A stretch of 14,181 nt of DNA, taken from the NCBI GenBank assembly GCA_039815415.1, contig JBCBZH010000091.1, positions 1 through 14,181 of the forward strand, in the 5' to 3' direction. This DNA comes from JBCBZH01 sp039815415. GTDB taxonomy: Bacteria > Bacteroidota > Rhodothermia > Rhodothermales > Rubricoccaceae. A model generated the notes under the pieces. It did no database searches and had not been told where the DNA came from. It saw nothing but the letters and a program-made list of their open reading frames with translations. The position numbers and the translations under genes were made by a program. Shown piece after piece: positions 6,355-13,307 of this stretch. Position 1 is the first letter of the stretch. The number at the start of each line of letters is the position of its first letter.

Positions 6355-7248
6355 TTCCCTTCCCTCTGCTGTTCGCGCCCTTCGCGCGCCGTGCTCATCG
6401 CCCTCATCGTCGCCATCGCCACAGCGGTGTACGCCCAACCTGCTGAGCGCCCGTTCACCGTGGAGGTGACCGGCTCTGGTCCCGACCTCGTGCTCATCCC
6501 TGGCCTCGCGGGGGGCGGCGTGGTGTGGAATGGGACCGTCGAGCGCCTCGCCAGCTCGCACACACTCCATGTGGTCACGCTGGCCGGATTCGGCGGCGTG
6601 GCACCCGTGGATGCCAGCACGCAGGATGGCTTCCTCGACGCCGTGCGCGACGAGCTGGCGGCCTATGTTACGTCTCTTGACAACCCCGCCATCGTGGCCG
6701 GGCACAGCCTCGGCGGCTGGACGGCCCTCCGCATCGGGCTGGCGGTGCCGGAATCGGTCGCCCAGGTTGTTGTGGTCGATGCGCTGCCGTTCCTGGCAGC
6801 GGCCCAGGATCCCACGATGACCGAAGCGCGCGCCGTTGAGATGGGCTCTGGCATGAAGCGCATGATGGCGCTCTCGACGCCCGAGCAGTTCCGCGTCCAG
6901 CAGGAGATGGCGCTCGCCTCCATGATTACCAACCCAGACACGGCGGCGGCCTACCTCGATGTCCACGCCAGCTCGGACCCAGCCACAGTCGCACAGGCCA
7001 TGTATGACATGTTCACGACGGACCTCCGCGACGATATGGCTGACCTGACGGTCCCAACCCTCGTGCTGGCGGCGGGCGCGGGCTACGGCGGGATGGACGA
7101 GGCCGCCGTCCGTGCTCTCTACGAGGGCCAGTATGGCGAGGGTGTCCACGTCGAAATCGTCTCCGACTCCCGTCACTTCATCCAGCTCGACCAGCCCGAC
7201 GCGCTGGCGGAGCACCTGCGCAGCGTCAGTGCCTCTGCCACACCATAG
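6349..7248 (+). CDS. Exported alpha/beta hydrolase
   Basis: This alpha/beta-hydrolase-fold protein has 299 aa from ATG 6349, with a signal peptide (PSRAVLIALIVAIATAVYA, likely cleaved before QPAERP). The in-frame ATG at 6316 would add 11 residues encoded by a repeat (MLSLSNHPLLA) and is less likely. The fold is visible as LVLIPGLAGGG (oxyanion-hole strand), the nucleophile elbow GHSLGG with Ser120, and a late SRHFIQLDQP segment giving His276. The acid is probably Asp250 in GGMDEAA. The cap region (about residues 150-230) is rich in Met and Ala. Substrate could be an ester, a lactone or another small molecule; nothing specific is visible. The histidine kinase gene follows after 48 bases on the same strand, so an operon with the two-component pair is plausible. 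Confidence 0.88.
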   Translation: MTFPSLCCSRPSRAVLIALIVAIATAVYAQPAERPFTVEVTGSGPDLVLIPGLAGGGVVWNGTVERLASSHTLHVVTLAGFGGVAPVDASTQDGFLDAVRDELAAYVTSLDNPAIVAGHSLGGWTALRIGLAVPESVAQVVVVDALPFLAAAQDPTMTEARAVEMGSGMKRMMALSTPEQFRVQQEMALASMITNPDTAAAYLDVHASSDPATVAQAMYDMFTTDLRDDMADLTVPTLVLAAGAGYGGMDEAAVRALYEGQYGEGVHVEIVSDSRHFIQLDQPDALAEHLRSVSASATP

Positions 7249-7274
7249 CCTCGAGATCGTCGTACGCTTCTGTT

Positions 7275-7285
7275 CGCCAGCTCGA
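7275..7285 (+). repeat. Iterated 11-mer CGCCAGCTCGA, copy 6 (upstream of kinase start)
   Basis: This exact intergenic copy ends 11 bases before the histidine kinase ATG at 7297, in sense orientation. Confidence 0.85.
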
Positions 7286-7296
7286 CGCTTGCCACA

Positions 7297-8385
7297 ATGC
7301 GCCGTCTCCTCCTCTACTGGATCTGCCAGATCTCTGGCTGGACGCTCTACGCGCTCGTCAACATCGGGCTGGGGGCGGCCTACTCAGGCCTCACCTTCCA
7401 GAACGTCGGGCTGTCGCTGGCAACGAGTGGGCTAGGCATCGCAGGCACGCATGGTCTCCGAGATGTGGCCCTGACGCGCGGCTGGATGGTGCTTCCCATC
7501 TGGCCTCTTGCCGTACGCATGATCGGCGCCAGCCTTGTGACGGCGTTTGGGATGGCTATGATCGCTGTCGCTGTATTTCGGGTAATCGAGATTCCGACGC
7601 CGAGTTGGCTTTTGCTGTTCTTCGGGACGGCCTTCAACTGGACAGCACTCGTGCTCCTGTGGTCAGCCATCTACTCGGGCTTCCATCTCATGGAGCGCTG
7701 GCGGCAGGCCGAGCGCGACCGGGCCGAGGCGGATGCCGAGCGCTGGCGCCTGGAGGCCGTCGCCCGCGAGGCCGAGCTGCGGGCGCTCCAAGCTCAGGTG
7801 AACCCGCACTTCCTCTTCAACAGCCTCAACACCGTCCGAGCGCTCATCACCGAGAACCCGGACCAAGCGCGCAAGGCGGTCACGGACCTGGCCGACCTGC
7901 TCCGCTACGCGCTGGCGACCGAGCGTCGCGACACCGTCCCGCTCGGCGACGAGATCGAGACCGTGCGCCGCTACCTCGCCCTGGAGCGCCTCCGCTTCGA
8001 GCATCGCCTGGACGCCTCCGTAGAGGCCGACCCCGACGCGCTGGCGGCCCTCGTCCCTCCGATGGTCATCCAGACGCTCGTCGAGAACGCCATCAAGCAC
8101 GGCATCGACCACCAGCCCGACGGCGGACCGGTTCGGGTTCGTGCTGCGGCCCGTGAGGGAACGGTGCGAGTGACCGTGGACAGCCCTGGGCGCCTGGACG
8201 CCAGCTCGAGGTCGAAAGACATGGGGCCTGAGGAGGCGCCCGAGGGAGGCGTCGGGCTGGCGAATGCGATGGAGCGCCTGCAGCGCCTCTGTGGCGACCA
8301 CGCCTCGCTGACGCTCGCGCAAGCCACACCCGACATCGTCCGGGCGGAGGTTGCGATCCCGCTCCCTGAACCCGTTCTCACATGA
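7297..8385 (+). CDS. LytS/YehU-type sensor histidine kinase
   Basis: This membrane histidine kinase (362 aa) has four predicted N-terminal helices (about residues 5-30, 38-55, 66-96 and 102-130). There is no recognisable extracellular sensor domain, and a coiled coil rich in Arg/Glu/Ala follows (about 133-167). The His_kinase (PF06580) motif is LQAQVNPHFLFNSLN, with phospho-acceptor His171. The HATPase domain shows the N-box LVENAIKHG (around 261-269) and the G2 box GGVGLANAMERL (about 317-328). The usual G1 motif D-x-G-x-G is altered to VDSPGRL. The following loop, DASSRSKD (301-308), is encoded by a copy of the iterated 11-mer and its extension. The stop overlaps the response regulator start (ATGA, 8382-8385), so the two are translationally coupled. 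Confidence 0.93.
   Translation: MRRLLLYWICQISGWTLYALVNIGLGAAYSGLTFQNVGLSLATSGLGIAGTHGLRDVALTRGWMVLPIWPLAVRMIGASLVTAFGMAMIAVAVFRVIEIPTPSWLLLFFGTAFNWTALVLLWSAIYSGFHLMERWRQAERDRAEADAERWRLEAVAREAELRALQAQVNPHFLFNSLNTVRALITENPDQARKAVTDLADLLRYALATERRDTVPLGDEIETVRRYLALERLRFEHRLDASVEADPDALAALVPPMVIQTLVENAIKHGIDHQPDGGPVRVRAAAREGTVRVTVDSPGRLDASSRSKDMGPEEAPEGGVGLANAMERLQRLCGDHASLTLAQATPDIVRAEVAIPLPEPVLT
8199..8209 (+). repeat. Iterated 11-mer CGCCAGCTCGA, copy 7 (kinase ATP-lid region)
   Basis: This exact copy lies in the kinase coding sequence, read as Ala-Ser-Ser-Arg. The extension GGTCGAAA after it also follows the intergenic copy at 4353, with one base of length difference. Confidence 0.8.
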
Positions 8386-9131
8386 GCCGACGCCTACGTG
8401 CTGTGCTGGTGGACGATGAGCGCCTCGCGCGCGTTGAGCTGCGGCGACTTCTCGCCGAGCACGACGACCTCGAGGTCATTGGTGAAGCCGAGGATGCGGC
8501 CTCGGCGCGTACACTGCTTGCCGACCTTGCCGCTGCCGGAACGCCGCCCGACGTGCTGTTTCTGGATGTCAAGATGCCCGGCGAGTCGGGGTTCGATCTG
8601 CTCGCCAGTCTGGAGACCGTTCCGTCTGCGGTCATCTTCGTGACGGCCTACGACGAGCACGCGCTGCGGGCCTTCGAGGTCTCGGCGCTCGACTACCTTG
8701 TCAAGCCCATCGCCCCTGACCGGCTGGACCGGGCGCTGGGCCGGCTCCCCCCTCCCCCTACCGAACCCGCTGAGGCAAACGACAGTGCGACGCGGCTGAC
8801 GGCTGACGACCGCGTGTTCGTCAAGGATGGCGACCGAGTCCACTTCGTCCGCCTCGGCGACGTGCGGCTGTTCGAGTCCGAGGGCAACTACGTCCGGCTG
8901 CACCTCGCCGAGGAGGCACCACTGGTGCTGCGCTCGCTGAGTGCCCTCGAAGAACGCCTCGACCCCGACACGTTCTTCCGCGCCAGCCGGAAGCACCTGC
9001 TCAACCTGGAGCACGTCACCGACATCGAGGACTGGTTCAGTGGCAGCCTGCGTGCTGTTCTGGACGATGGCACGACGGTCGAAATGTCGCGGCGGCAGGC
9101 CCAGCGCTTCCGGGAACGAACAAGCCTGTAA
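8382..9131 (+). CDS. LytTR-family response regulator
   Basis: This response regulator (249 aa) pairs with the kinase just upstream, whose stop it overlaps. The receiver domain (about residues 5-118) has the acidic pair Asp11/Asp12, phospho-acceptor Asp62 in LFLDVKMPG, Thr88 in FVTAYD and Lys108 in LVKPI. A Pro-rich linker (PPPPTEP) leads to a LytTR DNA-binding domain (about 143-246), with RVFVKDGDRVHFVRL, the FESEGNYVRLHL motif, FFRASRKHLLNLEHV and a short beta-rich end. LytTR regulators bind direct repeats upstream of target promoters. The targets here are unknown, and the upstream exported hydrolase is one candidate. It converges with the TrpF-like gene, with six bases between the stops and no space for a separate terminator. 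Confidence 0.95.
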   Translation: MSRRLRAVLVDDERLARVELRRLLAEHDDLEVIGEAEDAASARTLLADLAAAGTPPDVLFLDVKMPGESGFDLLASLETVPSAVIFVTAYDEHALRAFEVSALDYLVKPIAPDRLDRALGRLPPPPTEPAEANDSATRLTADDRVFVKDGDRVHFVRLGDVRLFESEGNYVRLHLAEEAPLVLRSLSALEERLDPDTFFRASRKHLLNLEHVTDIEDWFSGSLRAVLDDGTTVEMSRRQAQRFRERTSL

Positions 9132-9137
9132 CTCGCC

Positions 9138-9794
9138 TCAGATCGAGGCCACGGCCCCCACGAACGCCGCCAGCTTGGTGGCATCGAGCTGGCGATGGGT
9201 GCGCACGCCGCTGCACACATCCACGCCGAAGGGGCGAACCATGCGGATGGCCTCGGCGACATTGCCCGCATTCAGTCCACCTGCTAGGAACACCGGGGCC
9301 GAGGCGCGCTCCACGATCTCGCGGCTGAGGTCCCAGTCGTGGACCTCCCCCGTGCCCCCAAGCGTCGGTGTGGACGCGTTCGGGTTGCCCGAGTCCAGAA
9401 GAAGGCCGTCCACATGCAGTGCCATCGCCAGCGCGTCGGCCACGTCGGCGCGGCTGCGAACATGGATCACCTGGACCCTCCGGATGCCCGGCAGAGCACG
9501 CTCGAGCTGGCGATGCGCATCTGGCGAGACGGCATCCACGAGTTGGAGAACCGAGGCGCCGGTCGCGCGCTGCTGTTCGGCGATGGCGTCGGCATCTGTT
9601 TGCGACGTGAGCAGCACCGAGGCGACCGGCGGCGGACTGGAAGCAGCAATCTCTGCGATGGTCTCGTCCGGGATGACACCCGGCCCGCTGGGCATGGCCG
9701 ACACCAGCCCGAGCGCATCCGCTCCGGCCTGGATGGCCACCTGGGCTTCGTCCACAGACCCGATGCAGCAGATCTTGATGCGCGTGCGCCTCAT
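9138..9794 (-). CDS. TrpF-like (phosphoribosylanthranilate isomerase-related) TIM-barrel protein
   Basis: This TIM-barrel protein (218 aa) is related to phosphoribosylanthranilate isomerase, the tryptophan-pathway enzyme TrpF. Family marks are IKICCIGS near the start (Cys9 at the position of the catalytic Cys of KICGIT), LLLDSG with Asp134 (catalytic Asp position), GGTGEVHDW (147-154), FLAGGLNAGNVAEAI (169-183) and VDVCSGVRT. Several hallmark residues differ. The S-x-R loop reads MPSGPGVIPDE with no Arg, QLHG is QLVD, and SSGVE is CSGVR. The enzyme may therefore be a paralogous isomerase, not the biosynthetic TrpF. No other trp gene is nearby. Its ATG overlaps the stop of the upstream YndJ-like gene (ATGA), so the two are probably translated together. 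Two 11-mer copies lie within it. Confidence 0.82.
   Translation of the reverse strand: MRRTRIKICCIGSVDEAQVAIQAGADALGLVSAMPSGPGVIPDETIAEIAASSPPPVASVLLTSQTDADAIAEQQRATGASVLQLVDAVSPDAHRQLERALPGIRRVQVIHVRSRADVADALAMALHVDGLLLDSGNPNASTPTLGGTGEVHDWDLSREIVERASAPVFLAGGLNAGNVAEAIRMVRPFGVDVCSGVRTHRQLDATKLAAFVGAVASI
9184..9194 (-). repeat. Iterated 11-mer CGCCAGCTCGA, copy 8 (TrpF-like gene)
   Basis: This exact copy is in sense with the TrpF-like gene and is read as Arg-Gln-Leu-Asp near its C-terminus. Confidence 0.75.
9502..9512 (-). repeat. Iterated 11-mer CGCCAGCTCGA, copy 9 (TrpF-like gene)
   Basis: This exact copy is in sense with the TrpF-like gene and is read as Arg-Gln-Leu-Glu, using the same codons as copy 8. 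Confidence 0.75.
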
Positions 9795-10780
9795 TCAGGC
9801 ACTGGAGACACCGCTGCACGAGGTCGAAGGCGCCGCCACCCCAGCGCTCCCCACAGCCCGAAGCCGATGGCGTTCAGCCACCCGTGGCGCGGCAGCATCC
9901 ACACCACATCCGGCGACGCCAGCCCGAAGCGCCCGCCGACGTTGAACCAGAGCGCCAGGACCATCGCCACCACCAGCGACCCGGACGAAACTGCCAGCAT
10001 CACACCTGTCCACCGATCCTCCACGCGTGGCGCCATCGCCAGCCCGACGGCTCCCAGCCCAATCGCGCTCAGTGTCAGAAGAACCACCCCCACTGTCTCG
10101 ATGGCAGCCCCTCCTGCAGGTCCCCGGCTCACCGCAATCCCGATGGCGACAAGCGGTGTCCCGAGCACCACGCCCAGCCCAAAGGCCGTGAACCCGCGCC
10201 GCAGCGCCGGCCGGGCCTCGGCGACGAGCCGCCCGAGCAGCCCGGCCCAGACGGGCGCCACGAATGCCGCATAGTGGAAATGCACCGCCGTCAGCAGCAC
10301 CACCAGCTCGCCATAGGGACCCGGGTCAATGCCTGCACGGGACAGAATGGCCCAGACGGCGCCCCCGGGAAGCAGTCCGAACCCGGCCGCCAGAACCACT
10401 TCGGCTACATCCCATCGGCGCTCAGCCCAGAGGCTATGCAGGCGCCCAAGCGCGTCCAGCGCGATGAGCAGGGTAACTCCTGTCCATGGGACGATGAGAA
10501 GCGCGGCCCCACGCCCCACCGGGAACAGGAACGAGCTGGCGAAGGCGAGGGCCGCAGGCGCCAGCCCGTAGGACGCCCACACGATGAACCGGCTCGGACG
10601 GGTGGAGGCCGCCGCATCCAGCAACAGCGGAACCAGCACCATGGGGGCAAGCAGAAGCAGATGCACTCCGAGTGCCATTGGCCCGGAGACGGACAACGGC
10701 ACGAACAGCAGCCCCATCCATGCTAGCACGCCGATGAAGGCCGAACGCGTCAGACGGCGAGAGACGAAAGGATCGGGCAC
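9791..10780 (-). CDS. YndJ-like multi-spanning membrane protein
   Basis: This polytopic membrane protein (329 aa) has about nine to ten hydrophobic helices across its whole length. Two polar motifs sit inside helices: AVHFHYAAFVAPVWAGL in the middle and RHGWLNAIGFGLWGALGW near the C-terminus. Both recall the YndJ family of Bacillus and relatives, which has no established biochemical function. Histidines buried in helices hint at metal, haem or proton chemistry, but that is speculation. The likely start is ATG 10780. The stop TGA (9793-9791) overlaps the ATG of the TrpF-like gene, so this is the first gene of a two-gene unit. It is divergent from the HtrA gene, and the 165-base gap between them presumably carries both promoters. 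Confidence 0.72.
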   Translation of the reverse strand: MPDPFVSRRLTRSAFIGVLAWMGLLFVPLSVSGPMALGVHLLLLAPMVLVPLLLDAAASTRPSRFIVWASYGLAPAALAFASSFLFPVGRGAALLIVPWTGVTLLIALDALGRLHSLWAERRWDVAEVVLAAGFGLLPGGAVWAILSRAGIDPGPYGELVVLLTAVHFHYAAFVAPVWAGLLGRLVAEARPALRRGFTAFGLGVVLGTPLVAIGIAVSRGPAGGAAIETVGVVLLTLSAIGLGAVGLAMAPRVEDRWTGVMLAVSSGSLVVAMVLALWFNVGGRFGLASPDVVWMLPRHGWLNAIGFGLWGALGWRRLRPRAAVSPVPE

Positions 10781-10945
10781 GGGAGGCGAGGCGTGGTGCG
10801 TTGTGGGACTGTGCTCTTCAGGGTACGCCGTTCCTCCGAACCCGATGCAGGCTCCTCAGTAAGCCCTCTATCTGGACCCTCTGGGCTCTCCTGAGAAACT
10901 GTATGCCCCTGGCGCCGTATGGGCGCATTGACCCCTGGAATGCTT
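10781..10945. promoter_or_regulatory. Divergent intergenic region between YndJ-like and HtrA genes
   Basis: This 165-base gap separates two divergent start codons (10780 minus and 10946 plus), so it should hold promoters for both units. I could not assign -10/-35 or Bacteroidota-type boxes. A short imperfect operator-like inverted repeat, GCGCC-5-GGCGC, is at 10912-10926. It has no copy of the iterated 11-mer, unlike most other spacers. Confidence 0.4.
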
Positions 10946-12127
10946 ATGTCTCTCACGTCTTTCGCCCAGCATGCCCTCCTGGCCGTTGCCCTGCTGATCG
11001 TTGGGTGCGACCGTGAGGCCCACTCCCAGCAGCCACCCCAGGAAGCTGACGCACCGCTTGCCATCGGCGCCGGAGCGCTGGAGCAGATTGAGGGCGAAAT
11101 CGCATCCAGCCGCCGAACGGCCATCACGCGCGCCGTGGAAGCCGCCAGCCCGGCGGTGGTGTCCGTCAACGTGATCGAGGTCCGCAATGTCCGCGTGCGC
11201 GACCCCTTTGCAGGCTTCGACGCCCTCTTTGGGCGCCGTGCGCGCCCCGACCGTATCTATCAACAGGAGGTGCAAGCCGTCGGGTCGGGCTTCATTATCT
11301 CCCCAGATGGCTACATCGTCACCAACGACCATGTGGCTGGGAATGCCACCAAGATCACGATCGCGTTTGCTGACGGCACCCAGCTCCCAGCCACGCTTAT
11401 CGGCAGTGACCCGGAGACAGATATCGCGCTGCTGAAGGTGGATCCTGAAGCCTCGCTTCCCTTCCTCGCGTTCGAGGAAAGTGGTGATCCCATCGTCGGC
11501 GAATGGGCCATCGCACTGGGGAACCCGTTTGGCCTGTTCGAGGCGGCCGACCCGAGCGTGACGGTCGGTGTCGTTAGCGCAGTGGGACGCGACTTCCCGA
11601 TGCAGGGCGGGCGCACCTTCCGCGACATGATCCAGACCGACGCAGCCATCAACAGTGGCAACTCCGGTGGGCCGCTCGTCGACGCGCTGGGCCGAGTCAT
11701 CGGGATGAACACGTTCATCTACTCGCGCTCGGGCGGATCGGTCGGGCTGGGGTTTGCCGTGCCCTCATGGCGCATCCAGCGTGTGGTGGCTGAGCTGCAG
11801 ACCGACGGTGAGGTGGACCGCGACTTCTACACCGGCTTCGATGTGCGACCGGTAACGCCACGGATCGCACAGGCTCTGGGAATGCCCGAGGCTCGGGGCC
11901 TCATCGTGGCGTCCGTGGAGGACCGTAGCCCCGCGGCGAGCGCGGGCCTTGAACCCTACGACATTATCGTCCGCATCGAGGACGAACCGGTACCGGATGT
12001 CTCGGATGTGCGGAGCTACGTGCGCGACCGCCTGATTGACAACCGAATCGGCGACACCATCCGCCTGGGCGTCGTCCGAGACGGAACCACGTTGGACCTC
12101 GACCTCACGCTCCAGGCTGCCGGATAG
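10946..12127 (+). CDS. HtrA/DegP-like serine protease, predicted lipoprotein
   Basis: This is a trypsin-like envelope protease of the HtrA/DegP family (393 aa from ATG 10946). The start is chosen from three in-frame ATGs (10919, 10940, 10946) because it directly precedes a lipoprotein signal peptide ending in the lipobox LIVGC (Cys21). The catalytic triad is visible: His129 in VTNDHVAG, Asp159 in ETDIALLKV and Ser240 in NSGNSGGPL. One PDZ domain follows (about residues 283-390, with YTGFDVRPVT, GLIVASVEDRSPAASAGL and DIIVRIEDEPV). DegP has two PDZ domains, so this is closer to the single-PDZ DegS-like layout, but with a lipid anchor instead of a membrane helix. The loop before strand 2 has RVRDPFAGFDALFGRR, an LA-loop-like stretch. 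The likely role is degradation or sensing of misfolded envelope proteins. Confidence 0.93.
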   Translation: MSLTSFAQHALLAVALLIVGCDREAHSQQPPQEADAPLAIGAGALEQIEGEIASSRRTAITRAVEAASPAVVSVNVIEVRNVRVRDPFAGFDALFGRRARPDRIYQQEVQAVGSGFIISPDGYIVTNDHVAGNATKITIAFADGTQLPATLIGSDPETDIALLKVDPEASLPFLAFEESGDPIVGEWAIALGNPFGLFEAADPSVTVGVVSAVGRDFPMQGGRTFRDMIQTDAAINSGNSGGPLVDALGRVIGMNTFIYSRSGGSVGLGFAVPSWRIQRVVAELQTDGEVDRDFYTGFDVRPVTPRIAQALGMPEARGLIVASVEDRSPAASAGLEPYDIIVRIEDEPVPDVSDVRSYVRDRLIDNRIGDTIRLGVVRDGTTLDLDLTLQAAG

Positions 12128-12193
12128 TCCATCTCGCCAGCGATTCACGCCAGCCCGACACAGGTCTCCCGAGCTTGTGGGCCGCCTTCGCAT

Positions 12194-12204
12194 CGCCAGC
12201 TCGA
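12194..12204 (+). repeat. Iterated 11-mer CGCCAGCTCGA, copy 10 (overlaps lipoprotein start)
   Basis: The last base of this exact copy is the A of the likely ATG of the downstream lipoprotein gene (12204). Confidence 0.85.
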
Positions 12205-13307
12205 TGGACGTCTCCCCTCGCCTTTCGCACGCTCCGACACGGCGTGCTGCGCCTGTCCCCTGCGTACTTCTTCTGGCGGCGGTCGTCGGGCTGACGGGCT
12301 GCCTGCCGGGAAGCGGACGCAGAAACGATCGCGCGCTGTCCCCTGCCGACTCAGCCTCCATCGCGCTGGCCGCGACCGTGCCGGTGGACACCCTCGAGCT
12401 GGCGTGGACGGCCCGAGCGCCTGTGGACGACCCGATGCCGCTCCCAACGTCGCTCGGCTGGATGGACGATGGGCACCTCGCCGTGGTGGAGACCCAGGTG
12501 GGCAGCATTCGTCTGTTCCGTGCGGACAGCACCTACCAGGGTCGCATCGACCTTCCGGAGGACTCGTATCCGTACTTCGCGGGTGCCGCCGGGGATGCGG
12601 TGGCCGTGCTGGCGCGCGGGACCGGAGAGGTTCTGTGGGCCGTACCTGGCGACGGCGTCGTCCAAGAGATTTCCGTTGGCGAGAAGGCATTGAACGCCTG
12701 GGCCTTGTCTCCATCCGGGCCGATGTCCGTCCGGTTCGGCGGCGGCACCTCCGACGATCCCGCCGAGATTCGCCAGCTCGATGCAGATGGAACGGTGATT
12801 CAGACGACCCCGCTTCCCAACGCCTGGCGCGCCTCAGGCTTTCTCCGGGCGTGGGGCGACACCACCGTCGCACTCTCCGGCTACCGGCCCGTCGTGGACC
12901 TGGCGAGGAATGGGCAAGCGGATACCCTTGCGCTCCAGGGCTTCGACTCGCCCCAGCTTCCGCGCAGCGCTCAGTTCATGCGCGGCGACGCCAACGAACC
13001 GCCGCTGTTGACCTCCAGCGCGGACGTGCTCGGCAACGATCTGTACGTCCTCAACCTGCGCGGGGACCACGTCCGGGTGGATGTCTATGGGCGCGATGGC
13101 GTGCTGCAACGCGTGCTCGTCAGCCCGAGTCCATGGCAGGTGCTGCAGCACGTCGCCCTGGACCTCTCCGTCCGTGTATCTCCTGATCCAGGCCAGCCCG
13201 AGGGCGCCCTCGAGCTGGCGGTGCTGATGCAGCGCTCGCGCGGGGTGATTCAGCAGGCCGACGCGTTCCTCGCGCTCTACCGATGGCGTCCTGATCCAGC
13301 CCCGTGA
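12204..13307 (+). CDS. Lipoprotein with beta-propeller-like repeats, unknown function
   Basis: This predicted lipoprotein (367 aa) has the signal peptide MDVSPRLSHAPTRRAAPVPC, a hydrophobic stretch, and the lipobox GLTGC (Cys33). ATG 12204 is chosen because it lies directly ahead of the signal. The open frame extends upstream to 12036, but that part overlaps the HtrA gene. The mature part has repeated strand patterns such as LGWMDDGHLAVVETQVGSIR, GDAVAVLARGTGEVLWAV and GNDLYVLNLRGDHVRVDVYG, suggesting a six-bladed or NHL-type beta-propeller. I see no catalytic motif. It may bind proteins or sugars at the cell surface or in the periplasm. It follows HtrA by 76 bases and its stop overlaps a GTG start for the GDPD gene, so these envelope genes probably form one operon. 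Three internal or edge 11-mer copies lie within it. Confidence 0.78.
   Translation: MDVSPRLSHAPTRRAAPVPCVLLLAAVVGLTGCLPGSGRRNDRALSPADSASIALAATVPVDTLELAWTARAPVDDPMPLPTSLGWMDDGHLAVVETQVGSIRLFRADSTYQGRIDLPEDSYPYFAGAAGDAVAVLARGTGEVLWAVPGDGVVQEISVGEKALNAWALSPSGPMSVRFGGGTSDDPAEIRQLDADGTVIQTTPLPNAWRASGFLRAWGDTTVALSGYRPVVDLARNGQADTLALQGFDSPQLPRSAQFMRGDANEPPLLTSSADVLGNDLYVLNLRGDHVRVDVYGRDGVLQRVLVSPSPWQVLQHVALDLSVRVSPDPGQPEGALELAVLMQRSRGVIQQADAFLALYRWRPDPAP
12394..12404 (-). repeat. Iterated 11-mer, copy 11 (lipoprotein gene)
   Basis: This exact copy is antisense to the gene and is read on the gene strand as Leu-Glu-Leu-Ala. Confidence 0.7.
12771..12781 (+). repeat. Iterated 11-mer CGCCAGCTCGA, copy 12 (lipoprotein gene)
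   Basis: This exact copy is in sense with the gene and is read as Arg-Gln-Leu-Asp, the same codons as copy 8. Confidence 0.75.
13210..13220 (-). repeat. Iterated 11-mer, copy 13 (lipoprotein gene)
   Basis: This exact copy is antisense to the gene and is read on the gene strand as Leu-Glu-Leu-Ala. Confidence 0.7.

Noticed and set aside
6184..7215. Upstream part of a long minus-strand open frame ending at 5896
   Set aside because: It is the antisense shadow of the exported hydrolase; composition is His/Arg/Gly-rich with no domain. Only the last 95 codons were kept as a gene.
9339..10726. Two long plus-strand open frames opposite the TrpF-like and YndJ-like genes
   Set aside because: Arg/Pro/His/Gln-rich translations typical of antisense frames; the minus-strand products are recognisable families.
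10912..10926. GCGCC-5-GGCGC inverted repeat upstream of htrA as an operator
   Set aside because: A 5-bp GC stem is common by chance at this base composition; mentioned only within the intergenic entry.
12036..12203. Upstream extension of the lipoprotein reading frame
   Set aside because: It overlaps the HtrA 3' end out of frame, and the signal peptide with lipobox starts at ATG 12204.
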